A DNA stretch of 64,000 nt from Burkholderia lata (lineage in GTDB: Bacteria > Pseudomonadota > Gammaproteobacteria > Burkholderiales > Burkholderiaceae). Both the position numbers and the translations under genes were made by a program. The notes beneath the pieces are model-generated. The model worked only from the letters and a program-made list of their open reading frames with translations, searched no databases and was not told the DNA's origin. Shown here piece by piece: positions 62,795 through 64,000 of this stretch. Position 1 is the first letter of the stretch. Every line of letters begins with the position of its first letter. The stretch covers positions 3,523,083-3,587,082 of the forward strand of contig NC_007511.1 of the NCBI RefSeq assembly GCF_000012945.1, read 5' to 3'.

Positions 62795-63406
62795 ATGGCA
62801 AGTTCCTCCGGTTCGCGGCGCACACCTGCCAGCGCCGCACCGCAACCGCCGGCCGCAACGCCGCCGCGTGTCGGCGAGCAGATCCAGCGGCTGCGCAACG
62901 AACGCAAGCTGACACTCGACGACCTGTCGCGCGCGGCCGGCGTATCGAAATCGATGCTCTCCGAGATCGAACGCGACAAGGCCAACCCGACGATCGCCGT
63001 TGCGTGGCGGCTGACGAATGCACTCGGCATCACGCTCGACGAGCTGTTCTCGCAGCCGAAGGCAGCCGAGACCATCCGCGTCGACGGCCCGCACGACATC
63101 CCGACGCTCGCCGGCCATGACGGCCGCTACCAGTTGCGCGTTTGGGGCCCGATCGACCTCGCCGGCAAGTTCGAGTGGTACGAGCTGACGCTGCCTGGCG
63201 GCGGCGCACTGATATCGAACGCCCACGAACCCGGCACGCGCGAGCACCTCACCGTGCTGCAGGGCGCGATGGAAATCGAAGCCGCGGCAGCCAGCCGGCG
63301 CCTGAAAGTGGGCGACACCGCGCGCTACCCGGCCGATGAGCCGCACGCAATCCGCAATCCCGGCAAGGCCGAGGCGCGGGCACTGCTCATCGTGATACAT
63401 CGCTGA
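62795..63406 (+). CDS. XRE-family regulator with C-terminal cupin domain
   Basis: This 203-residue protein has an XRE helix-turn-helix (IQRLRNERKLTLDDLSRAAG, then VSKSMLSEIERDKANPTIAV, residues about 28-75). A C-terminal cupin_2 domain follows (EPGTREHLTVLQGAMEIEA, then DTARYPADEPHAIRNPG). Such proteins sense small molecules through the cupin. Divergence from kbl-tdh across an inverted repeat makes it the probable regulator of threonine degradation. Confidence 0.93.
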   Translation: MASSSGSRRTPASAAPQPPAATPPRVGEQIQRLRNERKLTLDDLSRAAGVSKSMLSEIERDKANPTIAVAWRLTNALGITLDELFSQPKAAETIRVDGPHDIPTLAGHDGRYQLRVWGPIDLAGKFEWYELTLPGGGALISNAHEPGTREHLTVLQGAMEIEAAAASRRLKVGDTARYPADEPHAIRNPGKAEARALLIVIHR

Positions 63407-63463
63407 CGGCGCGAATAGCTGGCCAAAGGGCCAAAGGATCCATTGCAGGCCAGTTGCGGAAAG

Positions 63464-63483
63464 TACTGTATGTTTGTACAGTA
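63464..63483. promoter_or_regulatory. LexA-like SOS box
   Basis: TACTGTATGTTTGTACAGTA matches the enterobacterial LexA consensus TACTG(TA)5CAGTA at 17 of 20 positions, with both CTGT and ACAG half-sites perfect and an 8-bp centre. It lies 71 bp before the start of the gene at 63555. Confidence 0.75.
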
Positions 63484-63554
63484 TACGGACATTCCGCCAT
63501 GCATGGGCCGGAGCCGGCGCACCGAGGCGCCCGCCCGGTCGACAGGAGCCTGCA

Positions 63555-63935
63555 ATGACAGAAGAACAAGATTTGGCCGCGCTCAGCTTCAAGGCTGCCG
63601 CGCACGATCTCGAGCTGATCGTCCGGCATATCGCCGGGCGCTACATCCACCAGCGCGTCCCGCTGACGTGGCGCCTGCTGCATGCCATCGAGGCCGAGGC
63701 ACTCGCCGATCTCGGCTTTGCCAGCCGGCACGAGACCGGCATGCGTCAATTGTTCGAACGGCAGTTGGACATGGCGTTTCCCGAAACGGACGATCCAATC
63801 GACTTCGGGCGCTCGAATGCGCTGCCCGCCGTTTTTTCGTTCGCGGTTCTCGCCTATGAAGCAGCGTCAACCGCGTCGAACGACACGGCGCCGCCCGCGC
63901 GCGTTCACCGCCCGTCCAAGGCATGGGGTGACTGA
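63555..63935 (+). CDS. small protein of unknown function behind an SOS box
   Basis: This 126-residue protein starts at ATG 63555, with CAGGAG 6 bases upstream; an open start at 63474 would place coding sequence across the LexA-like box. It is soluble and mainly helical, with LSFKAAAHDLELIVRHIAG, IHQRVPLTWRLLHAIEAEAL and a proline/serine-rich C terminus. I recognise no family. The upstream box suggests DNA-damage induction. Confidence 0.65.
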   Translation: MTEEQDLAALSFKAAAHDLELIVRHIAGRYIHQRVPLTWRLLHAIEAEALADLGFASRHETGMRQLFERQLDMAFPETDDPIDFGRSNALPAVFSFAVLAYEAASTASNDTAPPARVHRPSKAWGD

Positions 63936-63946
63936 CCCCCAGCCCG

Positions 63947-63966
63947 GGCCGCCGCGTATGGCGGCC
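63947..63966 (+). terminator. hairpin after the last gene
   Basis: GGCCGCC (63947-63953) pairs with GGCGGCC (63960-63966) across six bases, followed by TTGT. It begins 12 bp after the stop of the gene at 63555. Confidence 0.55.
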
Positions 63967-64000
63967 TTGTCCAGCCTCTTGCTGCCCGAGACGTTGCGGA

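Noticed and set aside
63936..64000. Gene end on the minus strand at the right edge
   Set aside because: Frames remain open for only about 20 codons with no recognisable pattern, and a hairpin accounts for part of the sequence.

Overview
The window is high-GC DNA from a betaproteobacterium that looks like Burkholderia, most likely the B. cepacia complex and probably a secondary chromosome. The support is the dense catabolic and regulatory gene content, the split pca gene order, OmpC-type porins ending in Phe, many LysR/AraC regulators, and strong GC bias at third codon positions. The genus and replicon are inferred. No rRNA, tRNA, IS element, prophage or true CRISPR array was found.

Layout. 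1-2689: a lower-GC block with a truncated LysR regulator divergent from an MBL-fold hydrolase, a RidA-like deaminase and an alpha/beta hydrolase. 3168-4141: a LysE exporter and a small protein. 4202-11248 (minus strand): the 4-hydroxybenzoate/protocatechuate branch pobA, pcaI, pcaJ, pcaB, pcaD, pcaC, pcaK, with a LysR gene divergent from pobA and two PcaR-like boxes before pcaI. 12409-14810: folE-folM and a serine acetyltransferase. 14948-17780: small proteins, a universal stress protein and an FNR-type regulator. 17834-21793: an ArgP/LysE pair, an aldo/keto reductase and an exported protein. 22029-29661: two AraC regulators, a GMC oxidoreductase and a four-gene operon (cupin dioxygenase, MFS permease, zinc alcohol dehydrogenase, SDR). 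29837-35841: two convergent porins, then a GntR regulator, an MFS permease and a second hydrolase/RidA pair. 36027-41531: an AraC regulator, an outer-membrane channel, a GMC alcohol dehydrogenase and an aldehyde dehydrogenase.

41648-45516 holds the most unusual locus. An FHA/winged-helix protein overlaps, stop on start, a 956-residue fusion of Ser/Thr kinase, degenerate cyclase and AAA ATPase domains; an AT-rich gene-free stretch lies upstream. 46331-47901 is a YqjI/YqjH-like PadR regulator and ferric-chelate reductase with a visible operator. 48075-52800 has a PAP2 phosphatase and an acetoacetate decarboxylase / 3-hydroxybutyrate dehydrogenase / patatin group. 52874-59998 has argC, two LysR regulators, a tartrate/malate dehydrogenase, a TetR regulator and a GNAT enzyme. 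60392-63406 is the kbl-tdh threonine-degradation operon with a divergent XRE-cupin regulator. The window ends with a small gene behind a strong LexA-like box.

How the genes fit together. PobA makes protocatechuate from 4-hydroxybenzoate. PcaB, PcaC, PcaD and PcaIJ carry the ring-cleavage product to 3-oxoadipyl-CoA, and PcaK imports substrate. The ring-cleaving dioxygenase (pcaGH) and the thiolase (pcaF) are not in the window. The cupin operon resembles 2,4'-dihydroxyacetophenone dioxygenase systems and could feed 4-hydroxybenzoate into this branch (inference). The most novel signals are the FHA-kinase-ATPase pair and a dispersed 16-bp intergenic motif, CCCG-N6-CTCACC. That motif occurs six times on one strand between 49 and 60.3 kb, and two of its sites close arrays of degenerate 62-67-bp repeats.
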